Assembly (NCBI RefSeq): GCF_001691415.1
Contig: NZ_LRRR01000018.1
Location: 1 to 64,000, forward strand
Source of the DNA: Pararhodobacter sp. CCB-MM2
GTDB taxonomy: Bacteria; Pseudomonadota; Alphaproteobacteria; Rhodobacterales; Rhodobacteraceae
Direction: 5' to 3'
DNA length: 64,000 nt
Under the pieces are notes generated by a model, which saw nothing but the letters and a program-made list of their open reading frames with translations, was not told the DNA's origin and searched no databases. A program made the translations under genes and the position numbers. This document shows positions 36,983 to 46,961 of this stretch, piece after piece; the stretch's first letter is position 1, and the number at the start of each line of letters is the position of its first letter.

Positions 36983-38530
36983 ATGACCGTCGATGCCGTA
37001 GTTGAACCCGCCCGCTCCCGCTCGGGCCGTGCCGCGCGTCGGGCGGAACGCGCGGTCGTGAAGGGCGTGCACACACCCTATATCGTGCGTGGCATCCCGA
37101 CCTATGACATTCTGGGCGAAGAGAGCCTGCTGCGGATCGAGCACGCCGCCGACCGCATCCTCGCCGAGACCGGCCTCGATTTCCGCGATGATGACGAGGC
37201 CTTGGCTTTGTGGCGCAAGGCCGGCGCGAAGGTCGACGGCATCCGTGTCCGCTTCGAGCCCGGAATGCTACGCGAGATCCTGAAGACCGCGCCGCGCGAA
37301 TTCACCCAGCACGCCCGCAACCCCATGAATTCGGTGCGAATCGGCGGCAAGAACGTGGTCTTCGCGCCGGCCTATGGCAGCCCCTTCGTGATGGATCTAG
37401 ACAAGGGGCGGCGCTTCGGCACGCTCGAGGATTTCGAGAATTTTGTGAAGCTAGCGCAATCCTCGCCCTGGCTGCACCATTCGGGCGGCACGATCTGCGA
37501 GCCCACGGATGTGGCGGTGAACAAGCGCCATCTCGACATGGTCTATGCCCATATCCGCTATTCTGACCGGGCGTTTCTGGGCTCGGTCACCGCCGAGGAA
37601 CGGGCGGAGGACAGCATCGACATGGCGCGCCTCCTGTTCGGCGAGGCCTTTGCCGCCGAGAATTGCGTCATCATGGGCAATTTCAACGTGAACTCGCCGC
37701 TGGTCTGGGACGGGACCATGACCAAGGGCCTGAGGGCCTATGCCCGCGCAGGGCAGGGGGTGGTGCTGGTGCCCTTCATCCTCGGCGGCGCGATGGGGCC
37801 GGTGACCAATGCGGGCGCCATCGCCCAATCGCTGGCCGAGACGATGGCCGGCTGCGCGCTGGCGCAGTTGGAGCGGCCCGGCGCGCCGGTGGTGTTCGGG
37901 AATTTCCTGTCGTCGATGTCGCTCAGATCGGGTTCGCCCACCTTCGGCACGCCCGAACCCGCGATTGGCTCGATGGTGATCGGGCAATTGGCGCGGCGGC
38001 TGGGGCTGCCTTTGCGGTGCTCGGGCAATTTCACCAACTCGAAGCTGCCCGACGCGCAGGCGATGATGGAAGGCACGATGTCGATGCTGGCGGCGGTGCA
38101 ATGCGGGGCGAATTACGTCCTGCATTCGGCGGGCTTCCTCGATGGTCTTCTGTCGATGTCCTACGAGAAATTCATGCTGGATTGCGACCTGTGCGGGGCC
38201 TTGCACAGCTACATGAAGGGCGTCGAGGTGACGGACGACCATCTGGCCGTCGATGCCTTCGCTGAGGTCGGGCCGGGCAACCATTTCTTCGGCTGCAACC
38301 ACACGCTCCAGCATTATGAGGCCGCGTTTTGGGATTCCGCCCTGTCCGACAACGAACCGTTCGAGAAATGGGAGGCCGCCGGCAGCACCGATTCCGCCAC
38401 ACGCGCGAACAAGGCATGGAAGAAAACGCTGGCCGAGTATCAGGCACCGGCGCTTGATGAGGGCATCGACGAGGCGCTGCGCGATTTCGTCGCCCAACGA
38501 AAACAGGCGGTTGCAGATCAGTGGTATTGA
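36983..38530 (+). CDS. MttB-superfamily (trimethylamine methyltransferase-like) protein, non-pyrrolysine
   Basis: A 515-residue protein matching the MttB family: an (alpha/beta)8 methyltransferase barrel with GLDFRDDDEALALWRKAGA near residue 65, the HSGGTICEP and FAEVGPGNHFFG segments, and the long Gly-rich central region. There is no in-frame TAG, so it is not a pyrrolysine enzyme; such relatives (MtgB, MtpB and others) demethylate betaines and pass the methyl to a corrinoid protein. No corrinoid protein gene lies beside it, but a RACo-like activator is at 62124-64000. Substrate unknown. Confidence 0.85.
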   Translation: MTVDAVVEPARSRSGRAARRAERAVVKGVHTPYIVRGIPTYDILGEESLLRIEHAADRILAETGLDFRDDDEALALWRKAGAKVDGIRVRFEPGMLREILKTAPREFTQHARNPMNSVRIGGKNVVFAPAYGSPFVMDLDKGRRFGTLEDFENFVKLAQSSPWLHHSGGTICEPTDVAVNKRHLDMVYAHIRYSDRAFLGSVTAEERAEDSIDMARLLFGEAFAAENCVIMGNFNVNSPLVWDGTMTKGLRAYARAGQGVVLVPFILGGAMGPVTNAGAIAQSLAETMAGCALAQLERPGAPVVFGNFLSSMSLRSGSPTFGTPEPAIGSMVIGQLARRLGLPLRCSGNFTNSKLPDAQAMMEGTMSMLAAVQCGANYVLHSAGFLDGLLSMSYEKFMLDCDLCGALHSYMKGVEVTDDHLAVDAFAEVGPGNHFFGCNHTLQHYEAAFWDSALSDNEPFEKWEAAGSTDSATRANKAWKKTLAEYQAPALDEGIDEALRDFVAQRKQAVADQWY

Positions 38531-38605
38531 CGGAAATGTGACAGGCCCCCTTGGCGCGGCTCCGGTTTGAGGGCATCTTGCCGCCTGTTTGGCGGGAGTG
38601 CGCGT

Positions 38606-39202
38606 ATGACGAGGCCCTGGGCAGCGCCGGGTCAGGTGGTCGGCCTGTTGGGGGGATCCTTCGATCCGCCCCACGCGGGGCATGTGCATCTCACGCGAGA
38701 GGCGCTGAAGCGGCTGCGGTTGGATCAGGTCTGGTGGATGGTGAGCCCCGGCAACCCGATCAAGGCCCACGCGCCGGCGGCTTTGGACGAGCGTTTGCAG
38801 GCCTCCCGCGCGATCATGCTGCACCCCAAAGTGCGGATCACCGACCTTGAGGCCGGGTTCGGCACGCGCGCTACGGCGGACACTTTGGCCGCGCTGCAAC
38901 AGGCCTATCCGCTGGTGAATTTCGTCTGGCTGATGGGCGCGGACAATCTCGCGGGCTTCCACAAATGGGACCGCTGGCCCGAAATCATGGCCCGCGTGCC
39001 AGTCGCTGTCTTCGCCCGACCGGGGCAGCGCATGCGCGCGCTCCATTCGCCCGCGGCCCAGCGATTCCGGCTGGCGCGGGTGCCGACACGGGATGCGGAA
39101 CTGCTCGGGCACTTGACTCCGCCCGCCTGGCTCTATCTGGACATGCCGATGCGGGACATTTCGTCGACGGCCTTGCGCAAGGCGCGGCGTCTTGCCCCCT
39201 GA
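38606..39202 (+). CDS. nadD: Nicotinate-nucleotide adenylyltransferase
   Basis: A 198-residue nucleotidyltransferase with the family motifs [17 protein letters not shown] (phosphate-binding HxGH) near the start and [10 protein letters not shown] at the C-terminal end. It forms deamido-NAD from nicotinate mononucleotide and ATP. The ATG at 38606 follows GGCGGGAG; a TTG start 13 codons earlier is less likely. The nadD-rsfS-rlmH order common elsewhere is not seen here; dacB follows instead. Confidence 0.92.
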   Translation: MTRPWAAPGQVVGLLGGSFDPPHAGHVHLTREALKRLRLDQVWWMVSPGNPIKAHAPAALDERLQASRAIMLHPKVRITDLEAGFGTRATADTLAALQQAYPLVNFVWLMGADNLAGFHKWDRWPEIMARVPVAVFARPGQRMRALHSPAAQRFRLARVPTRDAELLGHLTPPAWLYLDMPMRDISSTALRKARRLAP

Positions 39203-39327
39203 TGGCCCGGTTCCTGCCCCGAATTAACCGGTTTACGTTGCGAAAACTGGTGTAGACTGGGGTCGGCCCGCGTCCGAACAGATTCTGTGGCGCACCGGCC
39301 GTTATTTAGAGAAGCCAAGGTCAAAAG

Positions 39328-40857
39328 ATGTTTCGCGATCGACCAGAGCTAAGCCGCCGTGCCCTTTTGGCCGGCCTGTTGGCTGGGGCGGCCTCGCCGG
39401 TCCTGGCCCGTGCACCCAGCCATTCCCCCCGCCCGCCAGCCCGGCCCGCGGGCCAGCAACTCGCCGCGCTTGCGCCTGAGGCTCCGCCCGTCCGCGTCCC
39501 CACGGGAACGCTGGCCTCGGTGCTGGAGCGCGCCGGTGTCAGCGGCGAGACCTCGGTCATCGCGCTGGATGCCGAAACCGGCTCGGTGATCGAAGAACAC
39601 CGCGCTGATCTGCGGGTTCCCCCGGCCTCGACGGCGAAGGCACTGACGACGCTCTATGCGATGCACCACCTCGGGTCGGAGTATCGCTTCGTCACCCGCG
39701 CGGAATCGCGCGGCGGCGCTCTGGAGAACGGTGTCCTGCAAGGTGATCTGGTTCTGCGCGGCGGCGGCGATCCCACGTTGCAGACCGCCGAACTCGCGGC
39801 CATCGCCGACGCGTTGATTGCGCGGGGTCTGCGCCGGATCACCGGGCAGTTCATCGTCGATACCGGGGCGCTGCCCGAACTGGAGGAGATCGACCCCGGC
39901 CAACCCGTGGCCGCGGGCTATAACCCGGCGATCGGCGGGCTGAACCTGAATTTCAACCGCGTGCATTTCGGATGGGAAGTGGCCAATGGTCGCGCCTCGC
40001 TGGCGATGGATGCGCGGTCCAACACCGAGACGCCGGGCGTCTCCGTCATCGGTATCGAGGCCGTTGGCCGGGATCTGCCGGTCTACACCCACGATCTGCG
40101 CGGAGATCGTGAGCGTTGGACAGTTGCGGCCAGTGCCCTGAACCAATCGGGCTCGCGCTGGCTGCCGGTGCGCCGGCCGGGCGTCTATGCCGCCGATGTG
40201 TTCCGGGTGCTGATGCAGACACGCGGGTGCAGCCTGCCTGCGCCGCGGTTCACCTCGGTTCCGGCGGGGCCGGTGCTGGCCGAGAGCCGTTCGGGCAGCC
40301 TGCCGGGTGTCTTGCGCGAAATGCTGCGCTATTCGACCAACATCACCGCCGAGGCGGTCGGTCTGATGGCCACCGCGCGCGCCGGCAACCAGCCGCGATC
40401 GCTGAGCTATTCGGCGCAGCAGATGAACAGCTGGCTGGCGCAGCAATACGGGGCCGAGGGGCTGGCCCTCGTCGATCATTCGGGACTGGGTGAGGAATCG
40501 CGGGTCTCGACGCGCGCGATGGCGACCTTCCTGCGTGCGGCGCGGAGCGAGGGGATCCTGCCGGGTCTGCTGCGCGATCATCCGATGCGCGACCAGAACG
40601 GGCGGCCGGTCAATGGCCATCCGGTCAGCGTGCAGGCCAAGACCGGCACGCTGAATTTCGTCTCGGCGCTGGCGGGCTATGCCCAACCGCGCGGAGGCCG
40701 GCCGATTGTCTTCTCGATCGTCAGTGCCGACATGGCCGCGCGCCGCGCGATTGCCGACGACACCAGCGAGCGTCCGGCGGGCGTGCGGACCTGGACGGGC
40801 CGGGCCCGGACGCTGCAGCAGGATCTGATCGAACGCTGGTCGGCGCTCAGCGGCTGA
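39328..40857 (+). CDS. dacB: D-alanyl-D-alanine carboxypeptidase/endopeptidase, PBP4 family
   Basis: A 509-residue serine peptidase of the S13 family. The three penicillin-binding motifs are present: Ser101-Thr-Ala-Lys104, Ser336-Thr-Asn338 and Lys438-Thr-Gly440. It would trim or cut peptidoglycan cross-links in the periplasm. The signal peptide LSRRALLAGLLAGAASPVLA has a twin-arginine, suggesting Tat export, which is unusual for this family. It ends 3 bases from the convergent terB-like stop. Confidence 0.93.
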   Translation: MFRDRPELSRRALLAGLLAGAASPVLARAPSHSPRPPARPAGQQLAALAPEAPPVRVPTGTLASVLERAGVSGETSVIALDAETGSVIEEHRADLRVPPASTAKALTTLYAMHHLGSEYRFVTRAESRGGALENGVLQGDLVLRGGGDPTLQTAELAAIADALIARGLRRITGQFIVDTGALPELEEIDPGQPVAAGYNPAIGGLNLNFNRVHFGWEVANGRASLAMDARSNTETPGVSVIGIEAVGRDLPVYTHDLRGDRERWTVAASALNQSGSRWLPVRRPGVYAADVFRVLMQTRGCSLPAPRFTSVPAGPVLAESRSGSLPGVLREMLRYSTNITAEAVGLMATARAGNQPRSLSYSAQQMNSWLAQQYGAEGLALVDHSGLGEESRVSTRAMATFLRAARSEGILPGLLRDHPMRDQNGRPVNGHPVSVQAKTGTLNFVSALAGYAQPRGGRPIVFSIVSADMAARRAIADDTSERPAGVRTWTGRARTLQQDLIERWSALSG

Positions 40858-40860
40858 CGC

Positions 40861-41283
40861 TCAGGCGTGCGCGAACCGGGCGCGGGCGCCGCGCTCGATC
40901 GCGGCGGCATGCAGCCGGTCGAGGTTCAGCTCGTGGCGCATTTCCTCCAGCAAACGCAGCTCGGTCTGGGTCAGCGCCCCGTCCGAGGCGGCGATGTCGC
41001 AGGCCAGCGCATAGGCGGTCTCGTTCAGACGCTCAGGCAGGCTTTCACGCACGAGGCCGAAGATGGCATCGAGCCCGTCCTCATCTTCCAGCAGTTCGAA
41101 CACGGTTTGCGACACGACCTTGATGCGGTCGGCGTCATAGCCGGCGAAAACCGGCAGTTGGGCCACGACCTGTTCGATGGCCAAAAGTTCGACCGTGCGG
41201 ATCGCGCTGTCGGCGATCGAGACGGTCAGCATCACGGCGACAAGGCTGTCCTGCGGCGAGAGGGAGGTCGTGGTGTCGTTCAT
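40861..41283 (-). CDS. TerB-like tellurite-resistance-family protein
   Basis: A 140-residue acidic, all-helical protein matching the TerB domain: LSPQDSLVAVMLTVSIADS, then ACDIAASDGALTQTELRLLEEM near 105-127, whose DG-L-x-E acidic loop is a metal-binding signature of TerB. No other ter genes are present, so it is a stand-alone TerB protein of unknown function. The ATG at 41283 is 130 bases from the divergent lysS; the upstream open frame to 41448 looks non-coding. Confidence 0.85.
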   Translation of the reverse strand: MNDTTTSLSPQDSLVAVMLTVSIADSAIRTVELLAIEQVVAQLPVFAGYDADRIKVVSQTVFELLEDEDGLDAIFGLVRESLPERLNETAYALACDIAASDGALTQTELRLLEEMRHELNLDRLHAAAIERGARARFAHA

Positions 41284-41413
41284 CTGATATTCCGTTCCGG
41301 CACAGTGTCCAAAGGCTGGGGTGCAGAATATTGACTGGGGCGGGGGCGGGCAATAGGAAGCGCAGGTTCCCCAAGGGCGCGCGATGGCGCCCGGCAACAG
41401 GAAAGAATGATCC

Positions 41414-42994
41414 ATGACTTCTCTGCGTGACGCCGCGATGACCTCCAAGGCCTGGCCCTTCGAAGAGGCCCGCCGGCTGCTTAAACGCTACGAGAAGAAG
41501 CCGCCCGAGAAGGGCTACGTCCTGTTCGAGACGGGCTATGGCCCCTCGGGCCTGCCGCATATCGGCACCTTCGGCGAGGTCGCGCGCACGACGATGATCC
41601 GCCGCGCCTTCGAGGCCATCTCGGACATTCCGACCCGGCTGATCTGTTTCTCGGATGACATGGACGGCATGCGCAAGGTGCCGGAGAACGTCCCGAACCA
41701 GGACCTGCTGCGCGCCAATATCCAGAAGCCGCTGACCGCGGTCCCCGATCCGTTCGAGAAATTCGACAGCTTCGGCGATCATAACAACGCCATGCTGCGC
41801 CGGTTCCTCGATACCTTCGGGTTCGAATACGAGTTCTATTCGGCGACCGAGTTCTACAAGACCGGCCAGTTCGACAAGATCCTGCTTCTGGCCTGCGAGC
41901 GCTACGACGAGATCATGGCCGTCATGCTGAAGTCGCTGCGCGAAGAGCGTCAGCAGACCTATTCCTGCTTCCTGCCGATCCACCCCGAGACCGGCCGCGT
42001 GCTGTACGTCCCGATGAAGGAAGTGAATGCCAAGGACGGCACGATCACTTTCGACGACGAGGACGGCAAGGAGTGGACGCTGCCCGTCACCGGCGGTCAG
42101 GGGAAGCTGCAATGGAAGCCCGATTTCGGCGCGCGCTGGGCGGCTCTCGATGTCGATTTCGAGATGTATGGCAAGGACCACAGCACCAACACGCCGATCT
42201 ACGACAAGATTTGCGAGATCCTCGGCGGCAAGAAGCCCGAGCATTTCACCTATGAGCTGTTCCTCGACGAGAATGGCGAGAAGATCTCGAAATCCAAGGG
42301 CAACGGCCTGACGATCGACGAATGGCTGACCTATGCCTCGTCCGAAAGCCTGTCGTATTTCATGTTCCAGAAGCCCAAGACCGCGAAGCGGCTGTGGTGG
42401 GACGTGATCCCGAAGGCCGTCGACGAATATCACCAGCAGCTGCGCGCCTATCCGACGCAGACGGTCGACCAGCAACTGGCGAACCCGGTCTGGCATATCC
42501 ACGGCGGCAATGTGCCGGCGTCTGACATGGTGGTGCCGTTCTCGATGCTGCTGAACCTCGCCTCGGTGGCGGGGGCGAAGGATGCGGCCGGGCTTTGGGG
42601 CTTCATCAAGCGCTATGCGCCCGAGGCCAGCCCGGAAGCGAACCCGCAGCTCGACCAAGCCGCCGGTTTCGCGGTGCGCTACTTCAACGATTTCGTGGCG
42701 CCGAAACGGGTCTTCCGCCTGCCGACGGATCAGGAGCGCGCGGCGATGCAGGATCTGGTGACCCGGCTCAAGGGCTGGGACGGCGGGCTCGATGCCGAGG
42801 CACTGCAATCCGAGGTCTTCGCGGTCGGCAAGGAGCATGGCTTCGAGAACCTGCGCGAATGGTTCCAGGCGCTGTACGAGGTGCTGCTGGGCCAAAGCCA
42901 GGGCCCGCGCTTCGGTGGCTTCATCGCGCTCTATGGTCTCGATGAGACGGTGGCGCTGATGGAAAAGGGCCTCGCGGGCGATCTGGCCGCCTGA
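41414..42994 (+). CDS. lysS: Lysyl-tRNA synthetase, class I
   Basis: A 526-residue class I LysRS, unrelated to the class II enzyme of E. coli. The HIGH motif is His49-Ile-Gly-Thr in [11 protein letters not shown], and the KMSKS motif is KISKSKGN from residue 290. The class I enzyme is typical of alphaproteobacteria, archaea and spirochaetes. It charges tRNA-Lys. AAGAATGATCC lies before the start. Confidence 0.95.
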   Translation: MTSLRDAAMTSKAWPFEEARRLLKRYEKKPPEKGYVLFETGYGPSGLPHIGTFGEVARTTMIRRAFEAISDIPTRLICFSDDMDGMRKVPENVPNQDLLRANIQKPLTAVPDPFEKFDSFGDHNNAMLRRFLDTFGFEYEFYSATEFYKTGQFDKILLLACERYDEIMAVMLKSLREERQQTYSCFLPIHPETGRVLYVPMKEVNAKDGTITFDDEDGKEWTLPVTGGQGKLQWKPDFGARWAALDVDFEMYGKDHSTNTPIYDKICEILGGKKPEHFTYELFLDENGEKISKSKGNGLTIDEWLTYASSESLSYFMFQKPKTAKRLWWDVIPKAVDEYHQQLRAYPTQTVDQQLANPVWHIHGGNVPASDMVVPFSMLLNLASVAGAKDAAGLWGFIKRYAPEASPEANPQLDQAAGFAVRYFNDFVAPKRVFRLPTDQERAAMQDLVTRLKGWDGGLDAEALQSEVFAVGKEHGFENLREWFQALYEVLLGQSQGPRFGGFIALYGLDETVALMEKGLAGDLAA

Positions 42995-43073
42995 AGCGTG
43001 TGACGGAACGGAATGAGGGGGAGGAGGGGCGACCTTTCTCCCCTTTGTCATGGGCGCGTGCTAGGCAGGCGGC

Positions 43074-43808
43074 ATGAGTACCAGTCCCGCCTATGCCCCG
43101 CTGAACACCCTGAAATCCGTCGCGCCCGATGTCTGGATCGTCGATGGTCCCGCCATCCGCTTCTACGGTCTGCCCTTCACCACGCGGATGACTGTGATCC
43201 GTTTGCCCGGTGGTGGCTTGTGGGTGCATTCCCCCATCGCGGTCGATGATGCACTGATGGCAGAGATCGACGTGCTGGGCCCCGTTCAATGCCTGATCGC
43301 GCCGAACTGGATCCATTACGCCTATGTCGGTGCGTGGCAGGCGCGTTATCCGGAGGCTCGCTGCTGGGCCGCCCCCGGCGTGCGCGAGAGGGCGGCATCG
43401 CGCGACGTGGCGATCCGCATCGACGCGGTGTTGGGGGACGAGGCGCCGGTCGAGTGGGCCGGGGTCATCGAGCAGTTGGTGGTGGCAGGCAGTTCCTCGC
43501 ACCATGAGGCGGTGTTCTTCCACTTGGCGACGAAGACGCTGGTGCTGACCGACCTCATCGAGAATTTCGAGCGTCGCGCGGTGCCGGTCTGGCAGGTGCC
43601 GTTCCTGTTCCTCGCTGGGAACCTCGATCCCGACGGCAAAGCGCCGCGGGACATGCAGGCGACGTTCCGCAAGGGGCGCGAGGCGGCGCGGGCCTCGGTC
43701 GAGCGCATGATCGGTTGGGGGCCTGAGCGGGTGATCCTCGCCCACGGGCGCTGGTATCCGGAAAAGGGTGTGGAGGAGCTGAAGCGCGCTTTCCGGTGGA
43801 TTCTGTGA
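43074..43808 (+). CDS. DUF4336 domain protein
   Basis: A 244-residue protein with a DUF4336 (metallo-beta-lactamase-like fold) pattern: APDVWIVDGPAIRFYGLPFT at the N-terminus, SPIAVDDALMAEIDVLG, and CLIAPNWIHYAYVGAWQARY. The usual HxHxDH metal motif is reduced, so a hydrolase role is uncertain. It sits 79 bases downstream of lysS with an A/G-rich sequence between. No function is known. Confidence 0.82.
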   Translation: MSTSPAYAPLNTLKSVAPDVWIVDGPAIRFYGLPFTTRMTVIRLPGGGLWVHSPIAVDDALMAEIDVLGPVQCLIAPNWIHYAYVGAWQARYPEARCWAAPGVRERAASRDVAIRIDAVLGDEAPVEWAGVIEQLVVAGSSSHHEAVFFHLATKTLVLTDLIENFERRAVPVWQVPFLFLAGNLDPDGKAPRDMQATFRKGREAARASVERMIGWGPERVILAHGRWYPEKGVEELKRAFRWIL

Positions 43809-43865
43809 CGCCTGACTGATCCGCACGGCGCCTTGCCACGTAAAGCGGGCAGGGAGGAATGACAG

Positions 43866-44273
43866 ATGACAAGAATGTCCACCGCCAAGGTCGCCCTTCT
43901 GCTGGCGACTGCTCTTGCTGCCGGCAGTGCGCAAAGCCAGACCGCGCCTGACATCATCTCGGCCCAGATCGACGCCTTTCGCAGTGCGGATTTCGAAGAG
44001 GCCTTCACCTATGCCTCGGACAACCTGCAACGCATATTCGGTTCGCCCGAGAATTTTGGCCGCATGGTTGCGGGCGGCTATCCGATGATCCTCGACCCGG
44101 CCGAGCTGCGCTTCCTTGACCGCGGCGAACGCGCCGGGCGTGAGATCCAGCGCGTGCTGATCCTCGACCAAGACGGGCGCAGCTTCGTTCTGGAATACGA
44201 GATGATCGGTGCCGGTGCGGACCTGCGCATCGCCGGCGTTCGTGTCCTGCCCGAGACAGGCACCGGCGTCTGA
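43866..44273 (+). CDS. DUF4864 exported protein
   Basis: A 135-residue protein with a signal peptide ending near residue 25 (LATALAAGSAQSQ) and a DUF4864 domain (IISAQIDAFRSADFEEAFTY, then FGSPENFGRMVAGGYP). The fold is SnoaL/NTF2-like, so it may bind a small ligand in the periplasm. GGGAGGAAT precedes the start. Function unknown. The gap to 44405 holds only a CAGGGC/GCCCTG hairpin near 44310. Confidence 0.8.
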   Translation: MTRMSTAKVALLLATALAAGSAQSQTAPDIISAQIDAFRSADFEEAFTYASDNLQRIFGSPENFGRMVAGGYPMILDPAELRFLDRGERAGREIQRVLILDQDGRSFVLEYEMIGAGADLRIAGVRVLPETGTGV

Positions 44274-44404
44274 CCCTTCTTGCCGGGCCGCGCAACGCGC
44301 GCCCGCCTCAGGGCGCCTTAAGGCCCTGTTGGTACTTCCTCGGGGCGAGTGGCCGTCCCCATGGGCGGTGCGCGGATCGAGGTTTTGCAAGACAGGGGTC
44401 TGAT

Positions 44405-46696
44405 ATGAACAAGGCTGTGACCGAAGGGCTGATCCTGATGCCGCCGCCCTTTGCCGACGGGTTGACCGCGTGGTCCAGCGGCGACGGCACGCCGGGATCG
44501 CCCGATTACGACGGCGCGGCCAACGCGGCCTATGTCCCGTCCGACCCAGATTTCGAGGGCTGTCTGGAGCTGCTGAAGACCGCCAGCACGCAAAAGCTGC
44601 GCTGGAAGGGCAACACGCCGGTGATCAATGGCCTGTATCTGCGCGTCACGGCGCAGGTGAAGGCCATGTCGGGCTCGCTGCCCTCGGTGCGGATCGCGGG
44701 CTTCGCGGCGACCTCGGGCGATGCGGCGGTGGGGGGCGTGGTGGTCAACGGGCCGTCCACCACGCTGACCACCTATGGCGAGATCGTCGAGGTCAGCGCC
44801 ATCATCGCCACCGCCAACCGCACCGGCGTCGACATGAACTGGCATGGCGTGCATCACGGGCATGTCGGGCTGGACCTGACGGGGGCCAATGGCGGTGTAG
44901 TGCGCATCGACGACATTCAGGTCGAAGATGTCACCAGCTTCTGGCTGCGCGATATGATGGATTGGGTCGATGTGCGCGACTACGGCGCCGTCGGCAACGG
45001 TTCGGCCAACGATTACAACGCCTTCACCGCTGCGGCGGCCGAGGCCGTTGCCTCGGGTCGGACCCTGCTGGTGTCCGAGGGGGCCTATTACATCGGCTCG
45101 ACGCTGACGCTGGAATGCCCGGTCCGGTTCCAAGGCACGCTGGTGATGCCCTCGGATGCGCGGCTGCAATGCGCCAAGAACTTCGACTTTCCGACCTATG
45201 CCGCGGCCTTCGGCTCCGAGGGGCTGGGTCTGCGCAAGGGCCTGCAGGCGCTGTTCTGGTACACCGACCACGACACGTTCGATCTGCGCGGCCGCCGCAT
45301 CGTACTGGATGCGCCGATCGATCTGGCCGAGACGACGGGCCTCGATTCCTACGCCATCCGGCGGGTGTTGAGGAACGGCCTGATCGAGGTGAACGAGGGT
45401 TCGCCCTGGGACAGCTATACCGTCAACTCGCAGGCGACCTATTCGACCAGTCAGTCGGGCGTGCTGACCAATGTGTCAAACATCGCGAACGTGCCGGTGG
45501 GCGCGCGGGTGTCGGGCAGCGGCGTCGGGCGGGAGGTCTATGTCAAGGCGCGCAACATTTCGAACGGCACGCTGACGCTGAGCCAGCCGCTGTACGGCGC
45601 GCAGGGCACGCAGAACTACAGCTTCGAGAAGTTCCAGTACGTCCTGGACATGTCCGGCTTCGGCACGCTCGAGCGGTTCGAGATCAACAATGTCGAATTC
45701 CAGTGCAAGAACATTGCCTCGGCGCTGAACCTGTCGAAGGACGGGCCGATCTTCTCGGTCCGGCATTGCACGTTCAACCGGCCCAAGGACAAGGCGATCA
45801 CTTCGATCGGGCGGGGCTGTCAGGGGATGCTGGTCGACAATTGCATCTTCCTGTCATCGGAAGCGCCGGTCCGCTCGCAGGACCGGGTGTCGGTGGCGAT
45901 CAACGTCAACGCCAATGACGTGAAGCTGCGCTCGAACCTGGTGCAGCGGTTCGGCAAGTTCGCGGTAATGGCCGGAACCTATCACCTGATCGAAGGCAAC
46001 CACTTCTATCACGGGGACAACGAACAGAACGCCGTTCGCCAGTCGGGCATCGTGCTGACCTACCCGAACACCGTCACCTCGATCACCGGGAACTATGTCG
46101 ACAACACCTTCTTCGAGCATACCAACGAGCATGATGCGACCCCGAACTGGGGCGGCGAATACTCGTTCGGCGGGCTGTCGATCACCAACAACGTCATGCT
46201 GGTGTCGAACACCCTGTCGGGCTTCAAGTTCATCGTGGTGAAGCCTTATGGCACCGGGCATTTCCTGTCCGGGCAGATCGTCACGGGCAATGTCTTCCGT
46301 ACCGTGAACGCCACGCCGAACCGGCCCGAGGGGGTGGATACCACGCATGCCGACCTCGACTACTCGCGGTTCCGCAACGTGATCTGGGCCAACAACACCT
46401 ACAACGGCATCTCGACCCAGACCGAGAGCCCGATGACGATCCGGCACAATCAGTCCAGCGCCGCGCATAACTGGACGATCTCGACCGGGGGGCGGCTGCC
46501 GTATAACGGCTGGGCCCGCACCGTCAGCGCGCTGGTGATGGAGGGGCAGGCCAATGACGGCGGCAACACCGTTCGCACCGCGATGCCCTATGTGAACATC
46601 CAGCAGGGCAGCAACAACAACCAGATCCGACTGACATGGCCGAGTGCCACGCGGGGCCGGGTGGTGATCACCATTCGGGGCGACAACCCGCTCTGA
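44405..46696 (+). CDS. Beta-helix protein of the pectate-lyase_3/GH28-related type, possible GTA head-spike
   Basis: A 763-residue protein. The N-terminal part (about residues 1-175) looks like a carbohydrate-binding domain (LTAWSSGDGTPGSPDYDGAA); a right-handed beta-helix starts near 185 (VDVRDYGAVGNGSANDYNAF) and runs to about 680 with many turns such as GTLERFEINNVEF. There is no signal peptide, which argues against a secreted lyase and for a phage-like fibre or spike. It resembles, from memory, the GhsB head spike of Rhodobacter gene transfer agents. The alternative is a capsule-active hydrolase. Confidence 0.7.
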   Translation: MNKAVTEGLILMPPPFADGLTAWSSGDGTPGSPDYDGAANAAYVPSDPDFEGCLELLKTASTQKLRWKGNTPVINGLYLRVTAQVKAMSGSLPSVRIAGFAATSGDAAVGGVVVNGPSTTLTTYGEIVEVSAIIATANRTGVDMNWHGVHHGHVGLDLTGANGGVVRIDDIQVEDVTSFWLRDMMDWVDVRDYGAVGNGSANDYNAFTAAAAEAVASGRTLLVSEGAYYIGSTLTLECPVRFQGTLVMPSDARLQCAKNFDFPTYAAAFGSEGLGLRKGLQALFWYTDHDTFDLRGRRIVLDAPIDLAETTGLDSYAIRRVLRNGLIEVNEGSPWDSYTVNSQATYSTSQSGVLTNVSNIANVPVGARVSGSGVGREVYVKARNISNGTLTLSQPLYGAQGTQNYSFEKFQYVLDMSGFGTLERFEINNVEFQCKNIASALNLSKDGPIFSVRHCTFNRPKDKAITSIGRGCQGMLVDNCIFLSSEAPVRSQDRVSVAINVNANDVKLRSNLVQRFGKFAVMAGTYHLIEGNHFYHGDNEQNAVRQSGIVLTYPNTVTSITGNYVDNTFFEHTNEHDATPNWGGEYSFGGLSITNNVMLVSNTLSGFKFIVVKPYGTGHFLSGQIVTGNVFRTVNATPNRPEGVDTTHADLDYSRFRNVIWANNTYNGISTQTESPMTIRHNQSSAAHNWTISTGGRLPYNGWARTVSALVMEGQANDGGNTVRTAMPYVNIQQGSNNNQIRLTWPSATRGRVVITIRGDNPL

Positions 46697-46718
46697 GGCG
46701 ATGTCGGATACGGCGGCA

Positions 46719-46747
46719 GGCCGGCCCCTCGGGGCCGGTCTTGTCTT
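46719..46747 (+). terminator. Terminator after the beta-helix gene
   Basis: GGCCGGCCCC (46719-46728) pairs with GGGGCCGGTC (46731-46740) including one G-T pair, followed by TTGTCTTGT. Confidence 0.7.
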
Positions 46748-46961
46748 GTGTTGGGCTGAGTCGCGTCAGGCGCGAATCACCAAGGTTGGCTCTGTTTCCG
46801 CGAGCGCTCACAGCGAATCCCCGACTTTTCGACAATTCAACGAGGCGAGACTTGCCGTGTCATCGCGGCCCCTACACCCGCGGACGTTGCGTCACGGCGT
46901 TGACTTGCGCCTGGGCTGCAGGGGGTTGGAAAACATGGCGGAAATGTGAAGGCAGTTGTCA
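46748..46961. other. Gene-free part of the acs upstream region
   Basis: Between the terminator and the AT-rich repeats there is no convincing gene; short open frames lack ribosome sites and family features. It may form the distal part of the acs control region. Confidence 0.4.

Noticed and set aside
36983..38530. Pyrrolysine-type trimethylamine methyltransferase with in-frame amber codon
   Set aside because: The frame has no internal TAG and ends at a TGA, so it is a non-pyrrolysine MttB relative.
41135..43051. 638-codon minus-strand frame opposite lysS
   Set aside because: Covers a clear class I LysRS on the other strand and shows no domain itself.
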